DNA from: Clostridia bacterium
Lineage (GTDB): Bacteria > Bacillota_A > Clostridia > Oscillospirales > Acutalibacteraceae
NCBI GenBank assembly: GCA_017441045.1
Contig: JAFSAK010000044.1
Span: forward strand, 1-13,174
Direction: 5' to 3'
Length of the DNA stretch: 13,174 bases
Shown here: positions 12,196-13,174 of the stretch, in pieces
Numbering within the stretch: the first letter of the stretch is position 1
Layout: each line of letters starts with the position of its first letter
Translations under genes and position numbers: made by a program
The notes under the pieces: model-generated
What the model was told of the DNA's origin: nothing
Seen by the model: only the letters and a program-made list of their open reading frames with translations
The model's database searches: none

Positions 12196-13174
12196 ATGGA
12201 AAGTAAGAAAATCATTATTTCAAATGCCTTTTCGGGCGAAGGAAATGATGTTACCTCCGCGGTGGCGGAGGCCTTGGGTAAACTTAAAAAAACAGGCGGA
12301 ACTTTATCTTTTGAAAAGGGTGTTTACAATTTATTTACGGAAAATGCACTTTCTGTGTTTCTTGCCGTTACCAATAATAATTCGGGAAATAAAAAAATAA
12401 TCTTCCCCATCTTTGATTTTAATAATCTTACGGTGGATGGGGGAGGTTCCACCTTTATTTTCCATAGCGGTGCTTTCCCTTTTGCCATAAGAAATTCTCA
12501 TAATATAACCATTAAAAACTTCCGTATGGATACGGCCTATCCTTTGGTAGCCGCGATGGAAGTCGGCAAAAAAACTTCAGAGGGCTTTTATCTTAAAATT
12601 GATAAAGAAAAATTCCCCTATCATTTAGAAAAAGGTTCTCTCGTTTTAGAAAGCGAAAACGGTGATTATTCGGGCAAATACCGTAAATTCAGTTTGCACC
12701 GCGCTGAAAGAAGCGGGGTGCAGTATCTCTTTACGGGAAACTGTATTGATTCTGCCGAAAATCTTCCCGCCAGATTTACAAGGGCTGACGGCGAAGAAAG
12801 GGAGGAGGGCCTTTTCTTCAAATACCATAAAAATATAGAAACACCCCTTGTATTTGAAGAAAAAGAGAAACTTCTTGTTGAAATAGCGGGCGGAAGGGAT
12901 ACCGACCTATTATTTTTTGATAGGTGTAAAAATTCCATTGTGGAGAATATTACGGTAAACCGCGGTAAAGCAATGGGCGTTTTGGCCGCATTTTGCGAGA
13001 ATATTACCATCGATGGATTTAGTACCGATATTTCGGCCCGCAATGAGTATATAACCCTCACTGCCGATGCTATTCATATTGTGAATTGCAGCGGTAAGGT
13101 CGAGATTAAAAATTGCAATATTTCCCATACCGCCGATGATGCCATAAATGTTCACGGGATTTATACCGAGGTAA
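12196..13174 (+). CDS. Right-handed beta-helix protein, probable GH110 alpha-galactosidase (partial, 3' end cut)
   Basis: The frame is open from ATG 12196 to the window end, giving 326 residues. The N-terminus (about 8-45: FSGEGNDVTSAVAEAL, then GGTLSFEKGVYNLF) is the typical opening of pectate-lyase-like beta-helix proteins. Short strand repeats such as NSHNITIKNF, CKNSIVENITVNRG and CENITIDGF are helix rungs. DAIH (291-294) followed by NC-rich rungs and DDAINVHGIY (314-323) strongly resembles the active-site region of GH110 enzymes, which release terminal alpha-1,3-linked galactose; the aspartates would be catalytic candidates. No signal peptide is seen, so it is probably intracellular, unlike many beta-helix hydrolases. 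GGAG (12184-12187) lies 8 bases before the ATG and only 3 bases separate it from DUF1653. Another beta-helix hydrolase or epimerase remains possible. Confidence 0.75.
   Translation, partial: MESKKIIISNAFSGEGNDVTSAVAEALGKLKKTGGTLSFEKGVYNLFTENALSVFLAVTNNNSGNKKIIFPIFDFNNLTVDGGGSTFIFHSGAFPFAIRNSHNITIKNFRMDTAYPLVAAMEVGKKTSEGFYLKIDKEKFPYHLEKGSLVLESENGDYSGKYRKFSLHRAERSGVQYLFTGNCIDSAENLPARFTRADGEEREEGLFFKYHKNIETPLVFEEKEKLLVEIAGGRDTDLLFFDRCKNSIVENITVNRGKAMGVLAAFCENITIDGFSTDISARNEYITLTADAIHIVNCSGKVEIKNCNISHTADDAINVHGIYTEV

Noticed and set aside
12149..12400. Plus-strand frame of 83 residues overlapping DUF1653 and the beta-helix gene
   Set aside because: It is out of frame with two well-supported genes and shows no motif; the long open frame from 12196 with GGAG upstream is the real one.

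Overview
The window looks like chromosomal DNA of a low-GC, Gram-positive anaerobe of the class Clostridia (Oscillospiraceae-like gut lineages are the best guess). The evidence is strong AGGAGG-type ribosome binding sites, Firmicutes-specific small proteins (DUF951, DUF1653), a YhaO/YhaN-type nuclease pair, a sodium-pump decarboxylase beta subunit and a short palindromic repeat of a type I associate with Clostridia. This placement is inference from gene content; there is no rRNA in the window.

Positions 1-2600 are accessory in character and visibly AT-rich. They begin with about 360 bases of non-coding, palindrome-rich DNA. Next come a fused pyrophosphatase-like/NUDIX protein bracketed by inverted copies of a 52-base double-hairpin repeat (one copy nested inside a third), an S23-type four-helix-bundle protein, an unrecognised 127-residue protein and a GNAT acetyltransferase.

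Positions 2604-4091 are one compact regulated transcription unit and the most interesting part. A near-consensus extended -10 promoter leads into an RNA that matches the yybP-ykoY (Mn2+) riboswitch, with an intrinsic terminator built from the 3' strand of its P1 helix. Behind it lie an OadB-family membrane protein with all the known Na+-pathway residues and a 46-residue single-span membrane peptide. No decarboxylase alpha subunit or biotin carrier is present. A bidirectional terminator closes the unit. The layout suggests a manganese-induced transporter or pump module.

Positions 4098-7584 (minus strand) hold a two-gene YhaO/YhaN (SbcD/SbcC-like) operon: a calcineurin-type nuclease and a Rad50-like ATPase with a membrane hairpin inside its coiled coil. 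Its promoter lies back to back with the promoter of the next operon.

Positions 7656-13174 (plus strand) are a tightly packed housekeeping operon: DUF951 protein, release factor 1 (prfA), threonylcarbamoyl-AMP synthase, dephospho-CoA kinase (coaE), M18 aminopeptidase and DUF1653 protein. Translation, tRNA modification, CoA synthesis and peptide turnover are thus linked by short gaps or overlaps. The operon runs into a parallel beta-helix protein resembling GH110 alpha-galactosidases, which is cut by the window end. No rRNA, tRNA, CRISPR array, transposase or phage gene was seen.
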